NCBI RefSeq assembly: GCF_000499845.2
Contig: NC_023753.2
Span: 19,008,477 to 19,072,476 of the forward strand
From: Phaseolus vulgaris
Taxonomy: Eukaryota > Streptophyta > Magnoliopsida > Fabales > Fabaceae
Direction: 5' to 3'
Length of the DNA stretch: 64,000 nucleotides
Positions 12,136 to 23,998 of this stretch are shown here, piece after piece. Below the pieces are notes generated by a model. That model worked only from the letters and a program-made list of their open reading frames with translations, was not told the DNA's origin and searched no databases. Each line of letters begins with the position of its first letter. The stretch's first letter is position 1. Made by a program: the position numbers and the translations under genes.

Positions 12136-12748
12136 CAAAGTGTTGAATCTTGTGAGTTGTGATTTGTGCAACTGGCTCGGCCTCTATTCACTTCGTAAAG
12201 TACTCAATGGCAACCACAAGATACTTCATCTGTCGCACTGCTAGAGGGAATGGTCCCAGAATGTCGATCCCCCGGGTATGAAACAACCATGAGCTATGGA
12301 TCGATCGTAGCTCCTCTAGGGGCGCATTATGCCAGTCAGCATGTCGCTGACACTCCTTGCATCACTATGCATACCTCGTGCAGTCTTCCCTCATGGTTGG
12401 CCAGCAGTACCCTGCGTGAATGGCTTTTGATAAGAGAGCTCGGCCGTCGATGTGACTCCCACATATCCGTTCGTGGAGCTTTTCCATGATAAGTGTGCAT
12501 TGTTCACCATTTACGCAAACCAGGATGGGGTGATTATACCCATGTCTGAACAAACTCCCATCCACAAGGGTATACCTGCTCGAATTTTTCTTGACTACTC
12601 TGGCCTCTGTGGGCTCCAGCGGGAGTACCCTGACAGCTAAGTAGCGTTTGTAGGGTGTCATCCAGGTTTCGCCTTCTTCAACTAGGCAAACGTGCAACGA
12701 CAATTCTTCCCTTGACAAGACATGTGCGCTTACTCCGGGTGTTTTCAA
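12136..12748 (-). pseudogene. Element B: end of RNase H/start of integrase
   Basis: Minus-strand translation at 12365-12748 contains WMTPYKRYL, SSRYTLVDGSLFRHGYN and LHERICGSHIDGRALLSKAI, matching the linker and zinc-finger start of the element K integrase. The stretch 12136-12364 continues into the finger and core before element A cuts it. Several stops are present. Confidence 0.7.
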
Positions 12749-13024
12749 TGTTTCTTGAGTCAGTGACCAATGACTTCTCTTAACACCTTCTAAGGTGCTT
12801 ACTTGCTGGACTTCTACTATGCAATTTGTGGTGGTTCAAGGCATCCTCAAGGTCTCCTGTATGACTGTCCTCTGTCTGCCCCTCTTGCCTGAATTGGAGA
12901 GCTTTGCTAGCAAGTCAGCTCGGGCATTCTTCTCTCGGGGGACGTGTACTAGCTCGAACACCGCAAAAGTTTCTTTCAAGATCTTAACATACTCTAAGTA
13001 TGCGTCCATCTGAGGGTCCTTGGC

Positions 13025-14661
13025 CTAGTATTCTCCTGTAACATGCCCTGTTACTAACAGGGAATCACTCTTTGCCAGCAACCTATTTGTGCCCATCTCA
13101 TTGGCAAGTAACATTCCTGCGATCAAGGCCTCATACTCAACTTGGTTGTTACTAGCCTTGAAAGAAAACCGTAGGGCCTGCTCGATCAGCAGTCCATTTG
13201 GTCCTTCCAGAATGACGCCATCCCCACTGCCCTGTTGGTTGAAGGACCTGTCTACGGAGAGGACCCATCTAAAATCTGCTTTCTCTTGGTGTGTGGCTGC
13301 CAAGGAGAGCTCTACTATGAAGTCTGCATAAACTTGACCTTTGATAGGTCCTCTTAGCTCGTACTGCACATCGAACTTTGATAGCTCAACCGCCCAACGC
13401 ACCATCCGACCCAGCACATCGGGCTTCTGTAAGACCTTGCGAATATGGAGGTTTGTCTTTACTATTACGGTGAAACTCTAGAAGTAATGGCGAAGCCTTC
13501 GTGCTGAAAACACTACCGCTAGGGCCGCCTTTTCTATGGCCTGGTATCTCACCTCAGGCCCTTGCAAAACTTTGCTGACAAAATATATTATCTTTTCACA
13601 TGGTCCTGCTCTGAGACAAGGACCGAGTTAATCACCCGATCTGTGATGGCGAAGTACAAACGTAGTGGGGTACCTAGCTGTGGCTTGTACAGTACTAGGG
13701 GGCTGGCTAGGTATTCCTTCAACTTGAGAAACGATTCTTCACACTCCTTGGTCCATACAAACCTGTTGTTCCTCTTCAAACACTGAAAATAGGGATGCCC
13801 CTTGTCCCCTCCTGCCGATACAAATCGGGACAAAACGGCCATTTGCCATGTCAACTATTGCATTTCTTTCACTCAGGTCGGACTTCTCATGGCTTTAATC
13901 GCAGCGCACTTCTCAGGGTTTGCCTCTATCCCACACTCGGTGAGTAGAAACCTTAAGAACTTTCTTTCCTTTACCGCAAACACACATTTTTCGGGGTTTA
14001 ACTTTAATCTGTACTTGGCTATCATGGTGAATAACTCCTCCAAATCAGCAACGTGTTGATCCTTCACCTAGGAGGTGACCACCATGTCATCCACATATGC
14101 CTAGATGTTTCGCCCTATCATGGGAGCGAACACTCTATCCATCAACCTCTGATAGGTTGCACTTGCATTCTTGAGCCCAAAAGGCATCACCTTATAACAG
14201 TAACAGGAGAGCTTCGTCATGAATGTCGTCTTGCACCCGTCCCTGGGAAGCATCCGGATCTAGTTGTATGCAGAGAAAGGATCCATAAAGCTAAGAAGCT
14301 TGCAGCCTGACGCGCTGTCCACCAAGGCGACGATACTGGGCAGTGGGTATGAGTCCTTCAGGCAACCTTTATTTAAATCTGTGAAGTCGACGCACATCCT
14401 CCACTTGCCATTGGCTTTCTTGACCAATACTACATTGGTCATCCATTCGGGATACTGGATCTCTCTTATGTGGCCAACATCTAACAACTTCTTTGTCTCC
14501 TGCCTGATGACCAGTCGCCTTTCTTCACTAAACTTTCTTCTCCTCTGGCGTACTAGTCGGACCTGGGGATCCATGGTGAGGCGATGGCACAAGAAATCTG
14601 GGTCGATTCCAGGCATGTCTGAGGCAGTCCACGCGAAGGCATCCAGGTGTCGTGCTATCAC
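13025..14661 (-). pseudogene. Element B: reverse transcriptase and dual RNase H, broken
   Basis: RT motifs are in 13873-14661: KANGKWRMCVDFTDLNKGC, DPFSAYN, MPFGLKNASATYQRLMD (outside the open frames), YVDDMVV and LNPEKC. The connection and first RNase H follow at 13588-13854 and into 13417. The archaeal-type RNase H is at 13025-13340, with GVILEGPNG, NNQVEYEALIAGM and AKSDS. In its first motif the usual acidic DGSS reads DRSF here. Stops and frameshifts separate all blocks. Homology to the RT-RNase H of element K is clear block by block. Confidence 0.8.
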
Positions 14662-16125
14662 CTCGGCAATTTGGTCATGTGCCTCCTGGCTCAGGGATCT
14701 GCCAAGCTTGAACTTCCTTCACCCAATCTCCCTTTCCAGCACCTCCTCCACTGGTTCTGGTCGATCTTCTCAGGCGACCTCTACTCGGGTAACCCCTTCT
14801 CCCCCTGGAGGTTGGTTGGTTATGGTGCATTCCTCTTTCTTTGTCTTTAGGCTATTATCATAGCATTTCTTCGCCGCCTTCTGGTCAGACTTGATTTTTA
14901 TCACTGTTCTCTCAAGGAAGGGTAACTTCATCTTTATATGCCTCGTCGAGGCTACTGCCCTCGTTTTCCTGTCATCACTACTGAGATCACCATGGGGTCG
15001 TTGTCATGTGGAACCACGTCTTACAGATCGGCCTTCGTGAAGAAGAGGTTGGGTTCCGGGGACTGGTCAGGCTCTCCTGCTTCTACTGCCATCACTTCCT
15101 TGGCATATTTCTTTCGCTGGGAGGCGATACATCCTCCTCCCGAGAACCCTCCAGATATTGTGTTGATCTCTCCATGGACAGGTATCTCATGTCCCTGATC
15201 TCCCACGGGGACCGCTGTCGTCGAGACCCCTTAGTTCTCTTGCAGGTACTCCTTCAGGAAACCATTCCTTACCAGTTCGTGTAACTGGTACCCCAATGCT
15301 AAACAGTTGCTCAGGCTGTGGCCAAAAGTTGGTGAAATTCACACCAAGTGTCTTTGCTGGGCCCAAGTCTCCTATCGGTCTTCGGGGGTGACTTCAGTCT
15401 GTCTGCCACGTTAGGGACTGCGATTAGCTCTTTAAGCTCCATTTGAAAGTTGTGTCTGGTGGGTGCGCCTGGTTGACGATGTACTGCTCTTTGAACAATG
15501 TTGAGAATTGATCAAATGAAGTAATGTGTCCATCAGGAAGACTGATAAACCAGTCCAACGTTGTGCCTGAGAATGTTCCCATAAATAGCTTATAGTGCAT
15601 GGCGTCGGTGCCTCTTGAGATCATCATCTGGGTGTGTAAGGTCGTGATGTGAGCTTTTGGGTCTTCTACACCTGTGAAGGTGATTTTCGGACCCATGAAA
15701 CTGGCTGGTATCACAGTGTCCATGATAGCTTGGGAAAAAGGCATAGGGCGAGCCCTAATTGGTAAGGGCGGAATTCGCTCATCTGTCGTGCGCTCACCCA
15801 TGCGTTGCAAATCTCTACGCAGTTCTTCGTTGGATCTGTGCAGTTAATCGTTGTTTGCGCGTGACGCAGCCAAATCATCCTGGAATCGGTTATGGTTGCC
15901 TGCCTGTTCGGCTTGAACCTTAGCCAAAATCTTGTCCTAGTCAGCTTTGGACGCCGCTACGGCTTGTTGGAGGGCACGAATGGTCTCCATGAGTTGTTGC
16001 ATGGAGACACTGTCTCCTCTTTCTAGTGCAGATGCACCTTGCCTCGTATTCCTCATGTTGCTGGATGGCTCTAAATCCAATTGTGGGTGGGACCTAGTTT
16101 TATCGGGCCCCACAGTGGACGCCAA
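14662..16125 (-). pseudogene. Element B: gag with nearly all of the protease deleted
   Basis: The Gag N-terminus is at 15937-16125 and the capsid-like part at 15424-15810 (RARPMPFSQAIMD, GTFSGTTLDWFISLP). The Gag C-terminus is at 15021-15206, with INTISGGFSGGGC matching INTIAGGFAGGGS of K. Just downstream, near 14930, the reading resumes with a segment that normally follows the protease (RTVIKIKSDQKAAKKCY), so most of the aspartic protease, including its active site, is missing. Multiple frame breaks; not functional. Confidence 0.7.
16105..16124 (-). other. Primer-binding site of element B (tRNA-Lys type)
   Basis: On the minus strand TGGCGTCCACTGTGGGGCCC begins two bases after the LTR end and matches the 3' end of plant tRNA-Lys closely. 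Confidence 0.6.
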
Positions 16126-16126
16126 A

Positions 16127-16850
16127 TGTTCTCGTCGGTTGACTCAGCCGTCGTTGACTTCAAAGGCAGATGGTGGCTCCTCCTATTTCCTGGTGGTTCC
16201 TGCTCTCTTCTTGGGTGGTTGAGAGTGGCTCCGTTACAACAGAGGGGGCCCTACCTGTTGATTGCACTCCGATGATCAAGTCAGTACTAGGCTAAGAAAC
16301 AGTGAGTATGTAAAGTAGTTTCAGTCTTAGAAACTGTGTACCTGTCTAGGGTTCTTACCACCCTTTATATAGGTTGTACCTAGGTCAACTCCCTGTCCCA
16401 CGAGGATCTTTCCTTTAGTGGAATTAGGGTTACTAGTGACGCATCTTGTGACACGTTGCACAAGCTTAGCGTAGCTGCGACACAAAACTTGCCTCTTCTG
16501 GAGTGCAAAATCGTAATAGTATGGCTACCAGGGACTAACTCATGCACCAACGCTGCGGGGCCATCTGTTCTATAGGTGCCCTAATTATTCACGTGCCATG
16601 CATGTAGTCCTTCCTTGGAAACCCTAACCCTCATGGGCCTTAGCACCTCCAAGGAATACTTACTTGTGTTAGACATGAACGTACTATACACACCACATGC
16701 ATGAACCCTCCCGTGATTTTAGTCTTTCTTATATCTGGATGATAACTCATTATTATTTATGGGGCCCACTAACGTGGCCCATCAACGCGACCAGACCACC
16801 GAGGTCTGATGCCAATCTCTAATGCCGATGTCTAAGGTTTGGCCAGTACA
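16127..16850 (-). repeat. 5' LTR of element B
   Basis: On the plus strand it runs TGTTCTCG...GCCAGTACA; read in the element's sense it starts TGTACTGGCC. A TATA box (CTATATAAAG on the minus strand) lies near 16370 and the conserved GACTTGATCATCGGAGTGC-type motif is at 16264-16284. Confidence 0.8.
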
Positions 16851-18121
16851 AGTGCCAATCTTAGAAACGGCGTACCTTTACCAGGGTTCTCATGACCCTT
16901 TTTATAGGATTTTTTCGGTCAAATCACTGTCCCCACATTTCTCTCACCAAAACCTTACCTCTAGTGTAATTATCTTTATGGGGAGGCCTTCCTTTTCTGG
17001 AGTGCAAAATCTAACAGTATGGCCGCCAGGGTAGCAACTCATGTACTAGCGCTTGCGGGGTCCATTTGTTCTGTAGGTGCCAGTTCTCGCTGGTTGACTC
17101 AGTCGTTGTTGACTTTAAAGGCAGATGGTGGCTCCTCCTATTTTCTGGTGGTTCCTGCTCTTTACTTGGGTGGTTGAGAGTGGCTCATTGAAATAGATGG
17201 GGCCCTTCCTGTTGATTGCACTCTGACGATCAAGTCAGTACTGGGCTAGAAACTGATAGTATGTAAAGCAGTTTTAGTCTTAGAAACAGCGTACCTGTCT
17301 AGGGTTCTTACCACCCTTTATATAGGTTGTATCTAGGTCAACTCCCTGTCCCATGAGGATCTTCCTTTAGTGGAATTAGGGTTAATGGTGAGGCATCCTA
17401 TGACCCGTTGCACAAGCTTAGCGCAACCGCGACACAAGACTTGCCTCTTCTAGACTGCAAAATCTTAACAGTATGGCCGCCAGGGTACCAACTTTTGTAC
17501 CAGCGTTGCGTGTTCTATGGGTGCCCTAAGTATTCACGTGTCATGCATGCAGTCTGTCCTTGGAAACCCTAACCCTTACGGGCCTTAGTGCCTCCAAGGA
17601 TTATTTACTTGTGCTAGACTTGAACTTGTTAGACACACCACATGCATGAACTTCTCTCGTGACTTAGGTCCTTATTATATCTAGGTGATAACTCATTATT
17701 ATTTTTGGGGCCCACCTACGTGGCCCATTAATGCGACCAGACCACCAAGGTCCAATGTCGACGTCTGACGTCGACCTCTCGGAAGCCGATGTTCGAGGTC
17801 GGGCCAGTACAGTGCCCTAATTCTTATGTGCCATGCATGCAGCTTTCCCTGAAAACCCTAGCGCTCTTAGGCCTTAGCGCCTTCAGGGAATATTTACTTG
17901 TGCTAGACCCGAATGTACTATACACACCACATGCATGAACTCTCCCGCGAATTAGGTTTTTCTTATATCTAGGTTTCAACACATACTATTTCTGGGGCCC
18001 CACTTACGTGGGCCATCATCGCGACCAAACCACCTAACCGACCTGCTCCACAGGTGTCGATGTCCGATGTCGATGTTTGATACCAATGTTTGATGTCGAT
18101 GTCTGAGGTTTGGCCAGTACA
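16851..18121 (-). repeat. Older LTR of the B family, U5 end missing, split by a solo LTR
   Basis: Positions 16851-17081 and 17812-18121 together form one B-type LTR lacking its first 190 bp or so on the left. The missing part probably lies left of B outside the window, because B seems to have inserted into this LTR. The right terminus GCCAGTACA at 18112-18121 abuts the pol gene of element E. Confidence 0.65.
17082..17811 (-). mobile_element. Solo LTR of the B family inserted in an LTR of the same family
   Basis: A complete LTR (AGTTCTCGCTGG, first T of TG mutated, to GCCAGTACA) is flanked by the perfect TSD GTGCC at 17077-17081 and 17812-17816. It lies in the middle of the older LTR. Confidence 0.85.
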
Positions 18122-18249
18122 GAAACCATCATGTATGTAAAATTCTTTGTGTCCTCCTTAGGAGCACAATTGATAGATGAGAGAGAAATCAAGGTCATCT
18201 TTATAGATTTTCTTTATGTGATGAAAACCTAAGTATTGAATATCCAAAA
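18122..18249 (-). pseudogene. Element E: short pol fragment after RNase H
   Basis: Reverse complement aligns with 9880-10000 of element A ([11 protein letters not shown] region), with several substitutions. Bounded by LTRs on both sides. Confidence 0.75.
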
Positions 18250-19465
18250 TGATCCTGCCGGCGACTCGAACGTGGGTGAATCGCTTCGTAACACTCTCTG
18301 CCCTGTCTTCGCGACTGCGTCTCCTGAAGAATCACCCTCTGAACTTTCTCTCAGATGTCTTCAAAATGTGACCTGCAAAATACACAGACGGCGCCTCTAG
18401 CGGCCGTTTGCACTCCGACGATCAAGTTAGTCCAACAGAACCACCAGAAACTCGAAACTAGTAATGTGTGTGTGAGAAAAAACTTGCACTCTGTTTTTCG
18501 TCTATCTTTTTTCTCTTTTTTTTCTACTCTCACTCTCATTCTCCCTTTTATCTCTCTTTCCCTGCTTCTGGGCATAACAGAATTCTGTTATGCTTTTCTG
18601 GCATGTGTCAGAACCCTGTCATGCTTTTCAGAGAAAGCGTACCTTCAGAATCAGCAATGGGGAGCGTGAGAGTCTGCGCATGTCTGCGCTTGGCTGCGCC
18701 TGTCTGTACCTTTAGCGGTACGGAGTGCTCTTTTGTCTGGACCGCACCCCTCTCAGATGATGACACGTGGAGGCCTGCAACTCACATCTAACCACACACG
18801 TGTCACTTACTGGAAGGGCTCTAGCGCCTCTCTTTGTCTGCCTAAGTTACGCCCTTGCGGAGTAACTTAGGATGCTTCTCTTATCTGGGTAAATTGCATA
18901 CTCTTAGGAGAACGTCGGGTGTGGCTGGTCTAGGCGCACTCACCAAACGTTACTCTCTGCGTAGGCGACTTACCCTTCAGGATGACACGCACGAAATGGG
19001 TTGAGGGAATCACCAATCACCGACTGGCTTACTAGTTCCCTCAGGCCACTCTCATGCATGATTCCTTGAGGTGTGCTCATGCGAGGTCCATGCGTAACGC
19101 TCTCCCTGGGAACCTTAGTCCCAGTTTAACTGTGTGTAACACGAGACCCCGATGACAATACACCCGATGACTGATCAGTGTTTATTCGCTACTCGCGCTC
19201 CGCCTCCAGGCGCGAGTCTGGGAACTGGTCTGCTGGTGGTCACTTGGCTACTGACCACCGATCACCATTCTGGGTGATCTATCCCCCGACCTCTCTGCCG
19301 CCTGATCTGTCGGTGGTAACTTGGTTACTGACCACCGATCACCTCTCTTGGCGATCGTCCCCCTACCTCTCTGCCACCTGGTCCACGTGTCACCCTGCGA
19401 GTGGTCCACGTGGTTCTCTGATGCTGACGTCATCGACTACCGATGACCGATCGGATCACAAAACA
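18250..19465 (-). mobile_element. Solo LTR of a second Tat family in element E
   Basis: Plus strand starts TGATCCTGCCGG and ends GGATCACAAAACA. It is flanked on both sides by consecutive pieces of the E pol gene, so it was inserted there. The conserved motif GCACTCCGACGATCAAGTTAG lies at 18410-18430. I could not find a matching 5-bp TSD. GC-rich, with no coding content. Confidence 0.65.
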
Positions 19466-20275
19466 TTTAGCAAGGTATAACTTCTTGAAAGAGCATCCAC
19501 AACCACATTTGTTTTACCTTGCTTATGTTTGAGCACATAAGGAAATTGCTCAATGAACTCCACCCACGTAGCATGTCTCTTATTAAGCTTGCTTTGACCT
19601 TTCAAATATTTAAGGGATTCATGATCACTATGTATCACAAACTCCTTTGCAAAAAGGTAGTGTTGCCAATTTTGCAAGGCTCTAACAAGAACATAAAGTT
19701 CTTTATCATATGTGGAGTAGTTGAGATGACTCCCTTTTGAGTTTCTCACTAAAACAAGCTATGGGGTGGCCCTCCTGAAGGAGGACAGCCCCAATGCCTA
19801 AGTTAGGAAGGTTTGAAATTGGGGCTTTAGTTATCTTTCAAAGTTTCAAAAGCTTCAATTTGTTCTTGTCCCCATTTAAACATCACATCCTTCTTTACTA
19901 TGGCATTTAGAGGTGCGGCAATGGTACTAAAGTCTTTCACAAACTGCCTATAAAAACTAGCAAGTCCATGAAAACTTCGTACCTCACTAACATTGGTGAG
20001 TGTTGGCCAATGTCTAATTGCTGCAACCTTTTCGTTATCTACATGCACCCCTTTGGAACTCACAACAAACCCTAGGAAGTCTATATGATCTATTGCAAAC
20101 ACACTTAGCAAAATTAACATACAATTTCTCCTTCCTAAGGGTTTCCAACACTTGCCTAACATGCTTCTCATGATCCTCTAAAGACAAGCTATCGATAAGA
20201 ATGTCATCAAAATAGACCACTACTCACTTGCCAATGAAAGGCCGTAAAACATGGTGCACGCATGAAGGTACTTGG
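19466..20275 (-). pseudogene. Element E: RT C-terminus and RNase H
   Basis: Minus-strand frames show [12 protein letters not shown] (20220 downward), [34 protein letters not shown] and, at 19456-19749, [30 protein letters not shown] and ALSRSY, all closely matching element A. Frame changes at about 20130, 19830 and 19740. The frame runs off into the LTR at 19465. Confidence 0.85.
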
Positions 20276-21385
20276 TGTTAGAATGTATGGCTTTAAACTA
20301 GAGGGGGGGTGAATGGTTTAAAGAGGGTTTTCGCAAACTTTTTAGTCTAAAATGAAATTCCTTTGAGAAAACTTGATTCAGAATTCAGTTTGCCAAAAAC
20401 ACAAAGCAATTTAATACAGCACCAGAAAAACAATCGGTTGTTTCGCAGAAACAATCGGTTGTTTATACTAGTTGACAAATATACAAACTGAAATTAAAGA
20501 GTTTAAGGGAGAGAGAGATTGCACACACAGTTTATATTGGTTCACTCTTAAACCAAGAGCTACATCCAGTTTTCTCAGAAACCACTGGGGAATCCACAAA
20601 GTAACCAAACCTATATTACTTACACACACCACCAAAGAAGTGACTTTGATCCCCTCAAGAAACACACTTCCTTTGGCTCAGCACATACACCACCAAGAAT
20701 GTTGATCTTGACCACCTCAAGAGCACACAACACTTCTTGCCCTAACACACCAAAGTTTACAGAAAGTATAGAAGGATTACACTTGTTACAGAATGATCTG
20801 AAATAAATACAAATGAAATCCTATTCCACTCTCTCTTGATCAAAGCAATCTTTTTCTCTTGAAAGCAAAAACAGTGAAAAACTCAAATTTGTTTTTCTAT
20901 GATTAAAGTTCTTGTTTGTTACAAAAGATGAACAAACTCTTTATAACTTTCAAAGAATGGTCAAAGCATTTAAAACAGGAACGTATTCAGTTACAAAATC
21001 ATTTAAAGCTCAGTCAATACAGAAAATAGTTTTTTGTTATGATTTGAAAACAAACAATCGGTTGAATGTGAGAATCAATCGGTTGTTTTGGTTTGACAAC
21101 AAGTTAATCACTAAAAACAGTTTTCAACCTTTTTCAAAACACCTAAGAGTAAAACAATCGGTTGTTTTGACAAAACAACAGGTTGTTTTTCACTTAGTTT
21201 GAAAACACTTTCAATTCAAAAGGTTTGAAAATGCTTAAGCTTTGGATTCAATCAAGAGTGGATTTGTACAGATAATCTACCTCAGATCCTATTCTAAAGC
21301 ACCTCAGCAACATCAAGCACATCCAGCCTTCCATGAAACTCAAAGGATTTGGATTCTTCAAAGCTTGAACACACTTGATTCAACA
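20276..21385 (-). repeat. 3' LTR of element D
   Basis: Plus strand TGTTAGAATGTATGG to GATTCAACA, similar to the C LTRs. Contains paired AAACAATCGGTTGTTT palindromes at about 20430-20463 and more near 21055-21190. A purine-rich tract (CCCC-rich on the plus strand) follows at 21386-21398. Confidence 0.85.
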
Positions 21386-21782
21386 ATCTCCCCTTATTCG
21401 ATGAAGACAAATCCCTAGTTGCTTGTGTTGGACTTGATGGAATCTGAAGCAGTTCCTGCAAAAAAAAGTTTAAGCAAAGCACAATATATCTGATAGAAGG
21501 TTAGAGCAGTAAAAAATAAGCAGCATATCAGCAGTTAGAATACCAACATATCAGTAGAAAACAACAGAATTAAAGTTCACTTAAACAAAACATAGAGTTT
21601 GCAGAAAATAAAAGACAACACAACATAAAATCTCCCCCTATTTGTCTTCAAAAATAGACAATAAGAAGAGATAAAAAAAGGAAATTGTTCCAGATTATAC
21701 AGAAATAAAAAACAAAAGCACTTAAACTGATACAGGGCAAAAACAATCAGTCGTTTCGAGCATTCAACCGGTTGTTTTTCCT
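21386..21782 (-). other. Element D: polypurine tract and 3' untranslated sequence
   Basis: AATCTCCCCTTATTCG (minus-strand polypurine tract) sits next to the LTR, followed by A-rich non-coding sequence and one palindrome copy near 21745. No gene seen. Confidence 0.6.
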
Positions 21783-23998
21783 TTAATCATCCTTGTCATA
21801 CTGAAGTTCAAAGATACGATTCTGAACAACTTCAATCTGTTCATCCAAGGTCATAAACCGACTATCCATGTTGTTGGTCCTGTTGTCTATATTTTGGAAG
21901 TTGCTCACACACAAATCATGGATATTTCTTTAATTCTCGACAAAGCCATCAAGCCTATTCACCATGTATCTTTCAAAAGAAGACATAGAAGGCATCTCAT
22001 CCCCTTGATCTCCTGCACTGGTTCCAGCACCAAAATTGGTTACAAGCTGTTCTTCATGGTGAATATCCAAGTCAGCAGCTTGATCTTCTTCATCAAAATC
22101 AGCAGCTGCAGCACTTGATGAACCACCATGATCACCATCTTTGCTCACCCATTTTCCATTTATTTTGGTGAATCCCATCTTGCTTAGAGAGCCATTGTTC
22201 ATTTCTTGTGTTGACTTAACCAACTCAGAGGTCTCATTTTCAAGATTCACTTCAAAATAGAGCAAGAATTTAGAGATTAAAAAAGCATAGGGATAGTGGT
22301 AGTCACTTAACCTCATGGATTTTTGCATGTGCTCTTTGATGATATGGATCCAATTGATCTTGATCTTCTTCATGATGCAATAGATGTATACAAGGTCTTC
22401 TTCTGTTAAGACAGAATGGTTGCTCCCCCTTGGAGTAAGAATCCAAGTTACAATAAGAGCAAGCACCCTTTCATCCAGCTTCAAGCCTCCAACCGAACAA
22501 GTTCTCACTTGGGCTTGTTGATTCTTCAAGCAACTCTTGTTGATGGAGATCAAGCTCAAGAGAACATGGAGGCCAATCAACAAGATCAAGAAGAGGTAGA
22601 GGCACAAATGGAGGACGCCCATGGAGGTCAAAGCCCACCTCAAAGGCTTACAAGAAGCATGTTCAAAGCTTTAGGAGCTAGGGGACATTTATTTTCTCTT
22701 TTTGTAATTTCTTTGGTTGAAGGTGCTTAGAGGGAAACATTAGAAACCTCTTTTGTTATAACATCTTTTAGGCTTTAGTTAGGAGCTTTAGGAGGGGGGT
22801 GTATTAGTAGATAGGTGTAGGAGTAGAATAGAAGGTGCCAAAGTGAAGGAAGAGGTCACACCTTCCTCATGCCTTGTAAATAGGCGCCGGTTCTAGTTTG
22901 TTTTAGGGGGGAAATTTGAAATTGTTTAGCTTGCATTTTTTAGCACCTTAGGCTATAAATAGAGGTGCTTCCTTTGTAAATTTCAGATTGGAATTTTAGA
23001 GAAAAGAAACTATACTCAAATTTTGAGTGATCATTGGAGAGCTTTTGAGCCTTCTTCTCTAGTCTCATCTTGAAGGATCCATGGTGTCCTCAAGTGGCGG
23101 CAACACACTCATCTAGGAGCAACCATCCTTCTAGTGGTGTGATCATCCAACCATTCTTCCATCTTCATGAGCACTCTCTTCTCCTTCCTTTCTTCTTTTG
23201 TTATTTCCTTGTCTTAGCTTGTTTCCTTGTTGATTTTTGTTCGGCAGTTTCTACTTATTTTGTGTTGCTTCGGTTCTTTCACTATGCTTTGCTGTTCTTC
23301 ATCTTTCTTCTTCATTTTCCAGCTTTTTGTTCGGTTCAATTTAATTTCCAGCATTCAAATTCAGTTTGCTTAGCTTTTGTGCCTTTTTGTTCGGTTCAAT
23401 TTGACAATAATTGGATCTTCTATATGAGTTTATGTTTTGGCACTAGTTTTGGTGAGTTCTTGTTCATTGAACCTTGATCCATTTCTATGATAAAGTGCCT
23501 AGCTCTTAACCAACTCAAGATGATTCCTAAGAATGTCAAGAATCATTCTAATTGTGCTAGTGGAATCACATCACTTGTAGTATTGGACTTTGTTAAAATC
23601 CTCCACTACTCCAAGATTTCCCTTGTTAATCCTTAGACCAGTATATTTCAGGCCAGCTACAACAGTCCACACATCATGAGTGATCTCCATGTCAACACCC
23701 TTCACATGAGAAACAAGATTGTTTCCTTCAAATTTGAGATTGGTGTAGAATACCCGAATCAAATAAGGGTATATGTTTCCCTTCATCTCCAAGAACCTTC
23801 TCAGCAGCTGGTCCTTGAGAAGCTTCCTCACATTGTCTAGCTCTTGGCTTTTCAGCCAATCAAAGGAAACAACTTTGGGGTTGTTGATCACCTTTGTGCT
23901 AGTTTCAAAGTGATACCTTTCAATGAGCTCATTATCTCTTGAAAACCAGCCCTCAAGTCTCCCTCCAGACCTCACAACTCTTGTTTTGATCCTGGTCA
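21783..23998 (-). pseudogene. Element D second ORF (putative plant transposon protein), N-terminus lost and split by a solo LTR
   Basis: Residues from [10 protein letters not shown] through [12 protein letters not shown] are in 23579-23998, and the rest, from SCLKNQQAQVRTCSVGGLKLDE to the acidic end, is in 21783-22540. It is strongly similar to the 400-residue ORF of element C. A solo LTR sits between the two halves, with a TSD that copies the coding sequence. One in-frame stop lies near 21928. The intact relative is the ORF at 26253-27455; see there for domain layout. Confidence 0.8.
22541..23573 (+). mobile_element. Solo LTR of the element A family
   Basis: TGATGGAGATCAAGC to GGAATCACATCA, closely similar to the LTRs of A but with more differences. 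Perfect TSD CTTGT at 22536-22540 and 23574-23578. TATA box (CTATAAATAG) near 22952. The LTR's first 190 bp still encode the open C-terminal tail with PPQRLTRSMF. Confidence 0.92.

Larger units (their letters stand above)
1..16850 (-). mobile_element. Tat-lineage Ty3/gypsy retrotransposon B, degenerate, left end outside window
   Basis: Order on the minus strand is 5' LTR (16127-16850), primer-binding site, gag, a remnant of the protease region, RT, two RNase H-like segments and integrase, followed by a tandem-repeat block and an accessory gene on the opposite strand. The additional archaeal-type RNase H and the antisense ORF beyond pol are known hallmarks of the plant Tat lineage, and the same order recurs in element K at the right of the window. 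All coding parts carry stops and frameshifts. It is interrupted by a reverse solo LTR at 2860-3926 and by complete element A at 4343-12135. The 3' LTR must lie left of position 1. Confidence 0.8.
20276..23998 (-). mobile_element. SIRE-like element D, 5' half deleted
   Basis: The 3' LTR (20276-21385), polypurine tract and second ORF (21783-23998) are homologous to element C in order and strand. The 5' LTR, gag and the first codons of the second ORF are missing. At 23998/23999 the ORF joins directly to the RT gene of element E, with a few bases of E lost as well. A deletion after insertion therefore removed the right end, which explains why no TSD pairs with CTTGG at 20271-20275. Confidence 0.75.

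Noticed and set aside
18355..19480. Plus-strand ORFs of about 100 codons
   Set aside because: Inside a Tat solo LTR; composition driven by GC-rich repeats, with no homology recognised.
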